Shown here: piece after piece, positions 41,739 through 51,035 of the stretch
Position numbering within the stretch: the first letter of the stretch is position 1
How the letters are laid out: every line of letters begins with the position of its first letter
Source of the DNA: Nitrospira sp. CG24B
GTDB taxonomy: Bacteria; Nitrospirota; Nitrospiria; Nitrospirales; Nitrospiraceae
Assembly: GCA_002869845.2 (NCBI GenBank)
Contig: NEWS02000004.1
Span: 911,615 to 975,614 of the forward strand
Length of the DNA stretch: 64,000 nucleotides
Reading direction: 5' to 3'
Translations under genes and position numbers: made by a program
Notes under the pieces: model-generated
Told to the model about the DNA's origin: nothing
The model's input: only the letters and a program-made list of their open reading frames with translations
Database searches by the model: none

Positions 41739-43877
41739 TTATTTGTACTCGTATCGATACAGTCCATATTCTGGCGTCACTTCCGACTTCACATTGGTCA
41801 AGACCACGCCAAGCACATTCGCCTGGGCATGATCGAGCAAGAACTTGGCACGCTTAAGCGCGTTGCGCCCGATTCGACCAACCTGATACACCAAGATCGT
41901 CCCATCGACACGGGAGCTGAATGCCACCGCGTCAGTTACAGGAAGAATAGGCGGCGTATCGATCAACACGATGTCATAGTCCTCCTGCATTTCTGACGTC
42001 AGCATTTTAATTTTATTGATATTCAAGAACTCATTCGGGTTTCCTGATTCTGATCCGCTGGTGAGCACATGAAGGTTATCCAATCCAGGGGTACTCATGA
42101 CTCGATCAACTCCGACGGTCCCAAGCATAAGATCCGTGGCGGAGCGGACATACGATCGCCACGACGTGGTCCCGATCAAGGCATCAACCAATCCCGGTTC
42201 CCGGTCTAAACCCAACCGTTGGTGGATGATAGGCTTGCGGAGATCAGCATCTACCAACAGCACCTTCATACCCTCTTGAGCCATCGTGATCGCCAGATTG
42301 ATGACGCAGGTACTCTTGCCCTCCCCTAGGCCGGCGCTCGTGAAAATGACCGATTTGACTCGACGATCCATGCTGGCGAATTGAATGTTCGTCCGAAGCG
42401 AGCGAAGGCTCTCAGACAAAACAGACTTCGGATCCAGCAGGCAAATCAGTTTTGATAGATTGTCCACGAGGGAAGGAGGTGCATCCTGAGGCAGAGATTC
42501 TTGGGCCAAGTCTTTGAGCACTTTGTGGTCAAATTGAGGAATAATCCCCAAGACGGGAACCTTGAGAAACTCCTCGACCCCTTCGATGGTTCCTATGGAC
42601 GTGTCAAATGATTCACGACCGAACGCGAACACAATACCGAGGAAGCATCCCATCAGCGTTCCAATCATCAGATTCAATGTCATGTTCGATGCATTGATGG
42701 GGCTTGAGGGTGTCATGGCTGGGGCGATCATCGTCACTTCTTCAATACGCTCCGCCCCTTTGATCAATAATTCCTGATGTTTAGCTTTCAGGGTCGCGAG
42801 GAGATCCGTATTAACTTTGACCTCGCGCTCCAATCGACTCATGTAAATTGCCGCACGCGGGTACCCCAGATAGCGCTTTCGATAATGATCCCGCTGTTCC
42901 TGAAGGGCATCCTCTCGATCAATCAGAGTGGCAACCTTTGATTTCAGCTCCTGAATCATCTCAGATTTGACATTGTCTATTTTCTTTTGCTGTTCCATGA
43001 CTTGCGGATGATCTGTTGTGTAATTGATGAGCAGCGTATCTCTCTCCTGAATCAGGTCTAACAGTCGTTGATTCAGAATCGTGAGAAGCGCATTCTGTTC
43101 TTCCGTAAAAATCCGTCCGGTCTGATTGCCAATGACGGCATCCGACCGTTTCAAGACGTCGATTTGTCGCTCTCCTTCAGCGCGCTTTCGCAAGACTTCG
43201 TTATGCTGTTCTTCCAGTTTCGTGAAGGTCTCCAACGCTGCTCTGGCTTCGTCCGAAAGAAAGACTTGACCTTCTTTTTCCTTAAAGGCTCTCAGCGCTT
43301 CTTCCGAGTCATTGAGACGTTTTTCTAAATTGTTCAGCTGTTCTTCAACGAACCGGCGGGATTCGGTGACAAGCCGATTGCGCGTGGCGATATTTTCTAC
43401 TCGATAGGCTGTTGCTGTGACATTGGCCATCCGTTCCGCCTGTTCCGGCTGATCCGATGTGGCAGAAATGCGGATAATATTGGTATCTCCCTCGCGTTGC
43501 GCCGTAACTTCTTGACCAAGATTGTAGACAATATTCAAATAGGCGGCGGAACGCTTCTCCTCTTCCGACGCATCATGAGTAATTCGTCCGAGATCCACTG
43601 CCACTCGTTCCATAACCGGAAAGCTCCGGATAAACTCGATCTGTGTCCCAAGATCATTCACGTTCGAATATGAGAGAGATTCCAAGAGTTGTTGGGCCAT
43701 GGTTGTACTGCGCTCAAACTTCACCCTCGCAGCCGCTTCATAAATAGGGCTCGGCTTGAGCAGCTCGGAAAAGAGGAATGTGAACAGGACCACCATGACG
43801 GTGGAAAGAAGAATCAGGTATTTTCGTTTCTTGAGGATCAGCCAGTAGTCAATGACATTCAGCTCATATTGTGCCAT
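41739..43877 (-). CDS. Wzc-type polysaccharide co-polymerase with tyrosine autokinase
   Basis: A 712-residue inner-membrane protein controlling chain length and export. TM1 at about 21-39; the periplasmic part holds long coiled coils (about 180-335); TM2 at about 402-420. The cytosolic BY-kinase has Walker A SAGLGEGKST (514-523), A' LLVDADLRKP (540-549) and Walker B VLIDTPPILPVTD. The C-terminus ends in a Tyr cluster (YGLYRYEYK) that is autophosphorylated in trans. Fused Wzz and kinase as in Gram-negative Wzc. It follows wza by 27 bases. No wzb phosphatase gene is in the window, so dephosphorylation comes from elsewhere. Confidence 0.93.
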   Translation of the reverse strand: MAQYELNVIDYWLILKKRKYLILLSTVMVVLFTFLFSELLKPSPIYEAAARVKFERSTTMAQQLLESLSYSNVNDLGTQIEFIRSFPVMERVAVDLGRITHDASEEEKRSAAYLNIVYNLGQEVTAQREGDTNIIRISATSDQPEQAERMANVTATAYRVENIATRNRLVTESRRFVEEQLNNLEKRLNDSEEALRAFKEKEGQVFLSDEARAALETFTKLEEQHNEVLRKRAEGERQIDVLKRSDAVIGNQTGRIFTEEQNALLTILNQRLLDLIQERDTLLINYTTDHPQVMEQQKKIDNVKSEMIQELKSKVATLIDREDALQEQRDHYRKRYLGYPRAAIYMSRLEREVKVNTDLLATLKAKHQELLIKGAERIEEVTMIAPAMTPSSPINASNMTLNLMIGTLMGCFLGIVFAFGRESFDTSIGTIEGVEEFLKVPVLGIIPQFDHKVLKDLAQESLPQDAPPSLVDNLSKLICLLDPKSVLSESLRSLRTNIQFASMDRRVKSVIFTSAGLGEGKSTCVINLAITMAQEGMKVLLVDADLRKPIIHQRLGLDREPGLVDALIGTTSWRSYVRSATDLMLGTVGVDRVMSTPGLDNLHVLTSGSESGNPNEFLNINKIKMLTSEMQEDYDIVLIDTPPILPVTDAVAFSSRVDGTILVYQVGRIGRNALKRAKFLLDHAQANVLGVVLTNVKSEVTPEYGLYRYEYK

Positions 43878-43904
43878 GCGTCGCCCTCGTCTCGAACTAT
43901 CGCG

Positions 43905-44699
43905 CTACGGTTTGAATGTCGCCAACGCCGGGATCAGATACGCTGGATAGATCGGCATGATCGCGACTTGAAGAATAGGCATAATCTTCAGCGCCGCTTC
44001 TCTCGCATCCCCCAACTGTTCGCGTGGGACAAAAATCACATCATTCTCTTCGAGCGGGAGGTTTCGTGAAAGATCGCCGTATGTGAACAACCGCGCCAGA
44101 TCCGCCGTCAGAATATGCGGCTTAGCGAAATCCCCTCCCCGCACCACTCGAATCTCTTCCAACAGCGCGGTCTCTTGAAAATTGTCCACGGCGGCCAACG
44201 CCTGCAGAACCGTCATGTTCCGAGCCATGGGGACCATTCCAGGCTTTTTGACGTCTCCGAATACAAAGACCCGCTTGACCTTGAGCAGCTTCTTTTTCAG
44301 AGCGACCTGCGCACGAGGCTCCTTCATGAAAGGCTTTGCTGCCTCCTGCACACGCCTTTCCGCTTCAGCCACGGTCCCCCCTCCAACGTCAACCTCTATG
44401 AATCCGACGGAAACGGATCCGTTCTCGCGTACCAAACTGCTAAACTTTTCTTCTCCAGCCCCTCTACGAATGACGACCTCCAACGTATCTCCTACTTCGA
44501 TGGGTGTCTCCGAAGTGGGAACCGTCTCATCTGCATACACGTCGCCTTTCGGCAAAGGAGGGAGCACCTGCGGGTCTGAACTCACCGCGGAAGGAGGCAA
44601 CGTGGATTGCCCAGGGTTTCGACACCCACCTAAGGACAAGAGACCGATTTCGGCCAACAATACACTGACAGCCACAAGCTCTCTCCCAAGTCTTCGCAT
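43905..44699 (-). CDS. Outer-membrane polysaccharide export lipoprotein (Wza-type)
   Basis: A 264-residue lipoprotein with lipobox LSLGGC (Cys26) and the Poly_export (SLBB-containing) domain: TPIEVGDTLEVVIRRG, SVSVGFIEVDVGGGTVAEAER, VFVFGDVKKPGMVPMARNMTVLQALAAV. It ends with a helical segment (ILQVAIMPIYPAYLIPAL) that may form the outer-membrane helix barrel. GGGAG lies ahead of the ATG at 44699. It is shorter than E. coli Wza (about 380 residues) and probably has one SLBB repeat fewer. It exports the polymer through the outer membrane. Confidence 0.88.
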   Translation of the reverse strand: MRRLGRELVAVSVLLAEIGLLSLGGCRNPGQSTLPPSAVSSDPQVLPPLPKGDVYADETVPTSETPIEVGDTLEVVIRRGAGEEKFSSLVRENGSVSVGFIEVDVGGGTVAEAERRVQEAAKPFMKEPRAQVALKKKLLKVKRVFVFGDVKKPGMVPMARNMTVLQALAAVDNFQETALLEEIRVVRGGDFAKPHILTADLARLFTYGDLSRNLPLEENDVIFVPREQLGDAREAALKIMPILQVAIMPIYPAYLIPALATFKP

Positions 44700-44727
44700 A
44701 CAGATTCTCCCTACAGGCGGTCTCGCG

Positions 44728-45663
44728 CTACAGAACCTCCACAATGTGCGTTGACGGCCCCCGAGATAAATCGACATCACTTACCTCACCGACTTTAGTG
44801 ATGCTCACCACAGGCCGAAGCGGATAGCGTGAATTGATCTTTGTCACGGTTCCACTCTCTCCGGTATTGAGACGTACCTGAGTTCCAATTGGATAGAGAG
44901 TGATCTGATCCCCGAGGCCTTTTAGCACACGTAGAGAGAACGTCGTCTTGGCATGGAGAAGTAGTTCACGGATCACCTGATGAGGTGTTAGGCGTTTGCG
45001 ATAGGGTCTCATCGTGACCATCGCGTCCACTGTATCAACCATTCCAATGATCTGTGCCGGCTCAGCAATCTGCTTGTCTTTAAGCCGACAAGGATATCCG
45101 CTCCCATCCCATCGTTCATGTTCCTGCGCATTAATCGTCGAGACCCATTCAAATACGCCACCCTGGCCAGCGAGAATCCGACGGCCTCGTTCAGGATGAG
45201 TCCGAAGAATATCGCGCTCCTCCTCAGATAACGCTTCTCTTTTCTCAATGAGCGATACAGGGAGCGTCCACATACCGAGGTCGTGCAACAGACCTGCTAA
45301 CGCCAACCGCTCCAATTCATCTTGTGAGTACCGCAGCCCCATACCAACTTTGGTTCCCAAGACTGCGACATGTAGCGCATTGTCGAGGGCATAATCCTCC
45401 GTTTCGCCATTCAAGGCCCACCCAGCGAGGTTGTCGCTCTGATTGAGGAGCTGTACCAACTGCCTGGCAAGAGACGTACATCCTGTGAGCTGCAGGCTTG
45501 TACTTGAACGAACCGCCTCTCTGATCTTTACTAGTTCCTGTCTTGCCGAGACACGCCACGCATGATCAGCACTCGGAGATGAGGATCCCACCTTCCGGGA
45601 TGACACCTCCTCGTGCTGCGAATCCGGCGCCCGCTCTCGAATCAAGTCAGAAAGCCGTGCCAT
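44728..45663 (-). CDS. HD-GYP domain protein (cyclic-di-GMP phosphodiesterase family)
   Basis: A 311-residue protein. N-terminal 90 residues are helical and unrecognised. The HD-GYP domain runs from ALHVAVLGTKVG through LAGLLHDLGMW (HD), HPERGRRIL, QEHERWDGSGYP (GYP signature), IIGMVDTVDAM to RPYR. The Lys after HDxG is Met here, and the first His of HHExxDGxGYP is Glu, so the metal site differs from active enzymes and activity is uncertain. The last 60 residues (LYPIGTQVRLNTGESGTV) form a beta-rich domain often found after HD-GYP. It is 28 bases from wza, suggesting cyclic-di-GMP-linked control of the locus. AGGAG precedes the start. Confidence 0.82.
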   Translation of the reverse strand: MARLSDLIRERAPDSQHEEVSSRKVGSSSPSADHAWRVSARQELVKIREAVRSSTSLQLTGCTSLARQLVQLLNQSDNLAGWALNGETEDYALDNALHVAVLGTKVGMGLRYSQDELERLALAGLLHDLGMWTLPVSLIEKREALSEEERDILRTHPERGRRILAGQGGVFEWVSTINAQEHERWDGSGYPCRLKDKQIAEPAQIIGMVDTVDAMVTMRPYRKRLTPHQVIRELLLHAKTTFSLRVLKGLGDQITLYPIGTQVRLNTGESGTVTKINSRYPLRPVVSITKVGEVSDVDLSRGPSTHIVEVL

Positions 45664-45702
45664 TCTTATCTTGGCTCCTGTGACGTTTGACACCTCATGA
45701 CC

Positions 45703-45879
45703 TTACTTATGCACAACCTTTCTAACGACGATATCCGTCTGTGGGTTAAGCTTATTCAGCTCCCGCTCCAAAGTGGCACGGATGAAACCACTCGTCGTAT
45801 ATCCTTGTCGTTTGAGAGCGTCGAGTTGCTCCTTTAACTCGACAGGAAGTTGAACAACGATGCGAACAAGCTTGGACAT
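45703..45879 (-). CDS. Ribbon-helix-helix DNA-binding protein
   Basis: A 58-residue protein starting MSKLVRIVVQLPVELKEQLD; the pattern beta-strand (VRIVVQLP), helix (VELKEQLDALKRQ), GYTTSGFIRATLERELNKL helix matches CopG/Arc-like RHH repressors. The GGGAG before ATG fixes the start. It is 39 bases before the HD-GYP gene and is the first gene of the polysaccharide transcript, so it may repress or activate the locus. Such proteins can also be antitoxins, but no toxin gene is adjacent. Confidence 0.72.
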   Translation of the reverse strand: MSKLVRIVVQLPVELKEQLDALKRQGYTTSGFIRATLERELNKLNPQTDIVVRKVVHK

Positions 45880-45925
45880 GATCAGAACTCCCGTTGGGTA
45901 GAGTAGTAGTCTGGCATGAAACTTC

Positions 45926-45942
45926 TGCACATGCTGTGCCTT
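45926..45942 (-). promoter_or_regulatory. Possible sigma54-type promoter or operator upstream of the polysaccharide locus
   Basis: On the minus strand AAGGCACAGCATGTGCA has the GG and GC dinucleotides ten bases apart, as in sigma54 -24/-12 elements. It also contains GCACA-TGC-TGTGC, an inverted repeat that could instead be an operator. It lies about 50 bases upstream of the RHH gene. No enhancer-binding protein gene is in the window, so this is weak support. Confidence 0.25.
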
Positions 45943-46017
45943 GCTAGCATCTGGTTAACAGTGTGAAAAGGCTGATACTTTTGGCATGCTCTCTCAGCAT
46001 CCCTGCCGGAACGAGCC

Positions 46018-46049
46018 AAAAACTGTCATTCGTTACCGGTCTTGTACAG
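46018..46049 (-). terminator. Possible weak terminator after comEC
   Basis: On the minus strand, CTGTACA and TGACAG can pair (one bulged A) around a 14-base loop, followed by TTTTT. It lies 60-90 bases after the comEC stop and before the polysaccharide locus. The stem is short, so confidence is low. Confidence 0.28.
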
Positions 46050-46108
46050 CCAAGGGATGCTTCCCAGAGGAGGGAGCGACTAAAGCCAAAAGAGAGGACG
46101 GTATGTCG

Positions 46109-48628
46109 TTATGAGAATTGGAGGAAAAGCCGGTGCCAATTCAGGTACTCACAGCGCCAAAGACAACGTGGAAAGTCGACCGGTTGTACAATAAGATCTC
46201 GCATGCGGTTCACCGTGAGCTCGGATGTTGAGAGCCGACCTGTCACCCAGATCGCTCCATCGCGGTCCGTACGAAAAACCGTACTGTGTTGATCTTGATA
46301 AGCTTGCAGTACTGATTCGACCGGGTGTCCATAAGGATTGGCCGCACCAACCGAAACCACTGCATACTGTGGGTGCAGTTGCTGAATCCAGGCAAAATCC
46401 AGCGAGCTACGCGCCCCGTGGTGCGGTACTTTCAGAACTGTTACCGATTGATACCCTTCCTCGTTCAATTGTCTCAATCCACCAGTTTCAATATCAGCGG
46501 CAAAAAGGATGGAAGATGGTCCACACTGCAGCCGCGAGACAATGGACAGATTATTCAAGAGTGTCCCGGTAGGGGGCTGAGTCGACCCACGGACTACTGA
46601 TGTTTCAGGTGGATTGAGAATGCTGAGTCGGCACTGACCGGACCTTAACAGGTCATGGCCACGCACAGCGATGTGTTGATGGATCTGGTGATCACGAAGG
46701 GCTGCTTGTAGCTCTTCAACGAACTGTTCGGAACGTTCTCTCCCTCCACCCCAGTATTGTCCTACTGACATATGCTGGAGCACCCAAATCAATCCACCAA
46801 CGTGATCCAGTTGTTGATGTGTGCCGATGACATGGTCAAGATGACGAATCCCACGGCTCCACAGAAACGGCGCAACGACATTCTTCCCCATGTCGAATCG
46901 TTCATATCGCCCGCCGCCGTCGATAAGAACGGCCTGACCATCCGGCAACTCAACAACGGCACTATCTCCTTGTCCGACATCAAGAAATGTGACACGCCAC
47001 CGATCGCCGTCCGCTTGCGATTCAGGTGGACTCAACCACCAACCAATCAACATCATCATCAGCCCGGCGCTTGCAACTCGGACACGCCACGGTATTGCTC
47101 TGAGGCCTGTCACCAGTAACCCGGAGTAAAAGAGGGCGAGCGCTGGCATTGATGGTGCTGCCACATACCACTCCCCTCCTGGGAAGCGGGCACACCACTG
47201 CAATCCAAGAACCATCAATCCAAACAATTGCTCCATTGCTGAGCCAAGGATCAAAGATTCGGCCCCCGTCATAATCGTCCACAACGCGACAAACAGGCCC
47301 AGAGGCACCAAGATGATACCGGTGAATGGGACAGCTATCAAATTGGTCATAATCCCCATCCACGGAACCTGATTGAAATAGAACACAACCAGGGGCAACG
47401 TCACCACGGTCACAGCCGCGCTCATCGACAGCGCTTTGAGCCCATGGCTCATGAGGCGGTCTCTCAGCTGACTGTCGTCCCCTACAAGGTCGGCGTTCGC
47501 TGATGTGGTGATGCCGATCATTTTGATCATCGCGAGTACAGACAAAAATGACAGTTGAAAGGAAATGTCAAAAAGGGCACGAGGATCATGCAAGAGAATC
47601 GCCAGGAGGGCCACCGCCATCGCATGACCCAGATAGCGTTCATACCCTAGCCACGCCGCGATCATTGCCAGCGTGATCATCACGAGTGAACGTATGGTCG
47701 CTAACTCGGCTCCCGCCAGCAACGCATACAGCGCAACCGTAGGCCAGGCACACAGAATGGCAATCTTCGATGGTGTGACTGTTCGTGAAAGGGACAATAA
47801 GAGAGCAGCGGGAAGTCTAAGTACAAGTCTTCTCACCAACCAAAAGGCCACGACGGCCACGAGCCCGAGATGTGAACCGGAGATCGAAAGCAAATGAACT
47901 GTTCCGGTCACCATGAACCAGTCTTGGAGCTCTTGGTCAAGATAGCCTCGTTCACCGATGATCATGCCGAGAAACAGCCCTCGCGTGGGTTGGCTCAATG
48001 TGCTGAGTGCTGCCGCACGTATCGAGGCCCTCCAATGATCAATCCGGTTCCATACGCTCCATAACCCGATTGAGGCCTCTGCATCTAACAACCTTACCGC
48101 CTGAGCACCGGTCACGGTGGTCAGGCGGTCGATACCGTGACGCTCCATATAGACAGTATAATCGAATCCACCCGGATTCAAGGACCCTCTTGGACGGTGT
48201 AGCTTTCCCTGAAACGCAATATGGTCACCATGATGAAGCGTGATGCCTGGGTCGCGCCATACAAGGCGTATGCGGCTCGCTTCAGAATCCAACGCATCTG
48301 TTTGAATCAGGATCGTCTGACGCCCTACACTATGTTGAACTGGAGCGATAACTCGACCGGTGACTGAGGCATGACCCGTCTCATCAAGTGGCGGTGATAT
48401 CCGGCGAGGCTCCGACGTCGGCGTAGCAAGACTCCAGTAGACGACTCCCAAGAGGAGGCTAGAATAGAGGCACAATGCGGAAGATGAGTCGATAGAACCG
48501 ACTCGTTCGAGAAGGCTGAATCCAACGGCGATGCCAGACAACAGCACGATAACGGAGAGCGGAAAAGTTGAGATCTGTGCCCCGCACAGAAGACCGAGGA
48601 CAAACACTGCGGCGAGGGACGGAAGCAT
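46109..48628 (-). CDS. comEC: DNA internalisation competence protein ComEC/Rec2
   Basis: An 839-residue channel that carries single-stranded DNA across the inner membrane during transformation. N-terminal helices and an OB-like domain (GRVIAPVQHSVGRQ, HGDHIAFQGKLHRP), then the Competence domain of about seven helices (HLLSISGSHLGLVAVVAFWLV, SHGLKALSMSAAVTVVTLPLV), then a C-terminal metallo-beta-lactamase domain (VTFLDVGQGDSAVVELPDG, GTHQQLDHVGG). The His cluster reads THQQLDH, so the second residue of the HxHxDH motif is Gln. With pilT/pilU elsewhere, a natural-transformation pathway is plausible. It starts 34 bases after glmM. Confidence 0.92.
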   Translation of the reverse strand: MLPSLAAVFVLGLLCGAQISTFPLSVIVLLSGIAVGFSLLERVGSIDSSSALCLYSSLLLGVVYWSLATPTSEPRRISPPLDETGHASVTGRVIAPVQHSVGRQTILIQTDALDSEASRIRLVWRDPGITLHHGDHIAFQGKLHRPRGSLNPGGFDYTVYMERHGIDRLTTVTGAQAVRLLDAEASIGLWSVWNRIDHWRASIRAAALSTLSQPTRGLFLGMIIGERGYLDQELQDWFMVTGTVHLLSISGSHLGLVAVVAFWLVRRLVLRLPAALLLSLSRTVTPSKIAILCAWPTVALYALLAGAELATIRSLVMITLAMIAAWLGYERYLGHAMAVALLAILLHDPRALFDISFQLSFLSVLAMIKMIGITTSANADLVGDDSQLRDRLMSHGLKALSMSAAVTVVTLPLVVFYFNQVPWMGIMTNLIAVPFTGIILVPLGLFVALWTIMTGAESLILGSAMEQLFGLMVLGLQWCARFPGGEWYVAAPSMPALALFYSGLLVTGLRAIPWRVRVASAGLMMMLIGWWLSPPESQADGDRWRVTFLDVGQGDSAVVELPDGQAVLIDGGGRYERFDMGKNVVAPFLWSRGIRHLDHVIGTHQQLDHVGGLIWVLQHMSVGQYWGGGRERSEQFVEELQAALRDHQIHQHIAVRGHDLLRSGQCRLSILNPPETSVVRGSTQPPTGTLLNNLSIVSRLQCGPSSILFAADIETGGLRQLNEEGYQSVTVLKVPHHGARSSLDFAWIQQLHPQYAVVSVGAANPYGHPVESVLQAYQDQHSTVFRTDRDGAIWVTGRLSTSELTVNRMRDLIVQPVDFPRCLWRCEYLNWHRLFLQFS

Positions 48629-48662
48629 GAGGTTCCCTCATGTACTGGGGAGGAGGGAAGAC

Positions 48663-50012
48663 TCAGCCGATATGCTTTCGTACGACTCTGGCAAGCTCCT
48701 CAGCCACTTCCTTGACCATGGTAGACTGTTCTCCTTCCACCATGATCCGCAATAGCGGCTCTGTCCCGGAATATCTGATGAGGACTCGCCCACACCCGTT
48801 CAAGCGACGTTCGCTCTCTTGCATGGCGCAATCGATGTCGGGAATCGATTCCAATCGCGGCTTCTTCGTGACCTGCACATTCACCAACACTTGCGGTACG
48901 GCTGTCATCGCCTGAGCCAACTCGGATAGCGGCTTCTTCGTTCGCTTCACCAATGACAATATCTGCAGAGCTGAAATAAGACCATCTCCGGTCGTGTTAT
49001 GGTCAAGGAATATGAAATGTCCCGATTGCTCTCCTCCGAAATTATAGCCCTCCGCCAACATTCGTTCGAGCAGATATCGATCCCCGACTGGCGTCCGAAT
49101 CAGCTTGACGCCCGCCTTTGACATCGATAGCTCCAGTCCAAAGTTGCTCATCACGGTTCCGACCAAGGTCTGCTTGGATAGGAGTCCGTTTCGATGAAGA
49201 TCCAGGCCCAAAGCCGCCATGACATGGTCTCCATCGATAATCTTGCCTTGCTCGCAGACAAATACTGCTCGATCGGCGTCGCCATCCAAGGCAATTCCGA
49301 GATCGGCTTTGTGGCGAAGCACTTCCTCCTGCAGAAGCCCAGGATGAACGGCGCCACACCCAGCGTTGATATTCATCCCGTCCGGTTTATTGGCGATGAC
49401 TTGAACCGTAGCTCCCAATTCTCTGAGGACCGTCGGAGCGACCTTGTATGCCGCACCATTCGCGCAATCGACGACGAGCTTGATACCCTGAAAATCCAAG
49501 TCCTTGGGTAACGACCGCTTTGCAAATTCAATATAGCGCCCCTCTGCATCGTCGATGCGGTAGGCTTTGCCGATGAGGTCGGCCGTCGGACGAAGATGGC
49601 TGATTTCATCCGACACGATGAGCTCTTCAATACGCGCTTCCACATCGTCTGGGAGCTTAAATCCGTCGTTTGAAAAGAATTTAATTCCATTGTCTTGGTA
49701 AGGATTGTGTGACGCCGAAATGACCACCCCTGCATCAGCCCGTAGACTCCTGGTCAAGAACGCGATCGCCGGCGTGGGCATTGGCCCGACTAGCAGCACA
49801 TCCACCCCCATCGAACAGATACCTGCCATCAACGCAGATTCAAGCATATACCCGGAAATACGAGTGTCTTTGCCAATGACAATCTGATGGCGGCCCGCTC
49901 GTCGCATGAAAATATGTGCGGCGGCTCGTCCAAGCTGCATCGCCATTTCACTAGTCATGGGATCGAGATTGGCGACCCCTCGGACACCGTCGGTTCCAAA
50001 TAATTTACGCAT
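48663..50012 (-). CDS. glmM: Phosphoglucosamine mutase
   Basis: Converts glucosamine-6-P to glucosamine-1-P on the way to UDP-GlcNAc for murein and surface glycans. The 449-residue protein starts [15 protein letters not shown], has the phosphoserine loop [18 protein letters not shown], metal loop ALDGDADRA, sugar loop GGEQSGHF and phosphate loop [20 protein letters not shown] lies six bases before the ATG at 50012, so the second of two adjacent Met codons is chosen. Overlaps folP by eight bases, as in many bacteria (folP-glmM). Confidence 0.96.
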   Translation of the reverse strand: MRKLFGTDGVRGVANLDPMTSEMAMQLGRAAAHIFMRRAGRHQIVIGKDTRISGYMLESALMAGICSMGVDVLLVGPMPTPAIAFLTRSLRADAGVVISASHNPYQDNGIKFFSNDGFKLPDDVEARIEELIVSDEISHLRPTADLIGKAYRIDDAEGRYIEFAKRSLPKDLDFQGIKLVVDCANGAAYKVAPTVLRELGATVQVIANKPDGMNINAGCGAVHPGLLQEEVLRHKADLGIALDGDADRAVFVCEQGKIIDGDHVMAALGLDLHRNGLLSKQTLVGTVMSNFGLELSMSKAGVKLIRTPVGDRYLLERMLAEGYNFGGEQSGHFIFLDHNTTGDGLISALQILSLVKRTKKPLSELAQAMTAVPQVLVNVQVTKKPRLESIPDIDCAMQESERRLNGCGRVLIRYSGTEPLLRIMVEGEQSTMVKEVAEELARVVRKHIG

Positions 50013-50904
50013 CATGCTCCTCCCGGCGAGACGACCAGCGTGGATTCAACGCGGCAGCCATCTTGACTACATCCATCATCATGGCAACATCATGGACACG
50101 CAGAATGTGAGCGCCTCGATCAACTGCCAGTGCCACCGCCGCTGCGGTTCCCCATTCTCGATGTTCAACAGACCGTTCAACCACGTTCCCAATAAACGCC
50201 TTTCGTGACAACCCAGCCAATACGGGGCGGTTCAATGCCGCGATAGCAGATAACCCATCAAGAAGGTCAAGGTTATGATTCACCAGCTTACCAAAACCAA
50301 AGCCTGGATCAAGCACGATGTTCGTTCCGGCAATCCCTGCACGAAGAGCCATTTGCACACGTTCATCAAGAAAGCGCACGACTTCGCCGACCACGTCAGA
50401 ATACTGTGGTGATTGTTGCATCGTTTGCGGAGTCCCTTGCATGTGCATCAGAACAACTGCCGCATCGAAGCGGGCAATGACCGACGCCATGGCAGGATCT
50501 TGCCGCAGTGCGCTCACGTCGTTGATGATCGACGCTCCACAATCCAGGGCGAATTCAGCGACTCGCGACTTGGTGGTATCGATTGAGATGGGGACCGACA
50601 CACGATGGGCTAGACCCTTCAGGACCGGGATAACGTGAGCCAGTTCATCCTGTTCACTGACGGAACGAGCGCCTGGCCGAGTGGACTCTCCCCCGACATC
50701 GATGAGATCCGCCCCCTGCTCAATAAGTTCCAGCGCATGGGCAATCGCTCGTTCAGACTCAACATAGCGCCCACCATCATAGAAAGAATCAGTCGTGACA
50801 TTCACGATGCCCATAACAAGCGGACGCCCTTTGCAACAAATTTCTCGCCCTTTAGCAGAGAACCACTGTTGCCTTGTGAGGGCCTGAGGTGAGACTGGAT
50901 CCAA
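50005..50904 (-). CDS. folP: Dihydropteroate synthase, TTG start
   Basis: Condenses 7,8-dihydropterin pyrophosphate with p-aminobenzoate in folate synthesis. The 299-residue TIM barrel has [66 protein letters not shown] and GLSRKAFIG. An extra N-terminal region of about 30 residues precedes the barrel. The start codon appears to be TTG at 50904; there is no ATG before MGIVNV, which would remove part of the first strand. Lies between ftsH and glmM. Confidence 0.95.
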   Translation of the reverse strand: MDPVSPQALTRQQWFSAKGREICCKGRPLVMGIVNVTTDSFYDGGRYVESERAIAHALELIEQGADLIDVGGESTRPGARSVSEQDELAHVIPVLKGLAHRVSVPISIDTTKSRVAEFALDCGASIINDVSALRQDPAMASVIARFDAAVVLMHMQGTPQTMQQSPQYSDVVGEVVRFLDERVQMALRAGIAGTNIVLDPGFGFGKLVNHNLDLLDGLSAIAALNRPVLAGLSRKAFIGNVVERSVEHREWGTAAAVALAVDRGAHILRVHDVAMMMDVVKMAAALNPRWSSRREEHDA

Positions 50905-50939
50905 CCTATTGCACCAATGAAAGAAGCATGCAAACCGTC

Positions 50940-50961
50940 ATTCCGGTTCCTTTGCCGGAAT
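50940..50961. repeat. Short inverted repeat between ftsH and folP
   Basis: ATTCCGG and CCGGAAT pair around an eight-base loop. It has no T-run. With the stronger hairpin at 51005-51030 it makes the ftsH-folP gap highly structured; role unknown. Confidence 0.35.
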
Positions 50962-51004
50962 TAGACAGAGTGCAGACCATATAAACAGCACAACAGGGGC
51001 AACG

Positions 51005-51030
51005 GTGCCAACGCAAACAAGCGTTGGCAC
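51005..51030 (-). terminator. Ten-base-pair hairpin directly after ftsH
   Basis: GTGCCAACGC and GCGTTGGCAC are perfect complements with a six-base loop, five bases after the ftsH stop. No run of T follows on the minus strand, so it may be a factor-dependent or attenuating terminator or an mRNA 3'-end stabiliser between ftsH and folP. Confidence 0.45.
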
Positions 51031-51035
51031 GATAC

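Noticed and set aside
45703..45879. RHH protein as an antitoxin
   Set aside because: No toxin-sized gene is adjacent; the next gene is the HD-GYP protein.
46021..46130. Cyclic-di-GMP riboswitch look-alike (GGGAGCGACTAAAGCC) between comEC and the polysaccharide locus
   Set aside because: The segment resembles the GGACGCAAAGCC part of GEMM-I riboswitches, but the matching AAACC side and stem pairing are absent and it is on the plus strand, away from the genes it would control.
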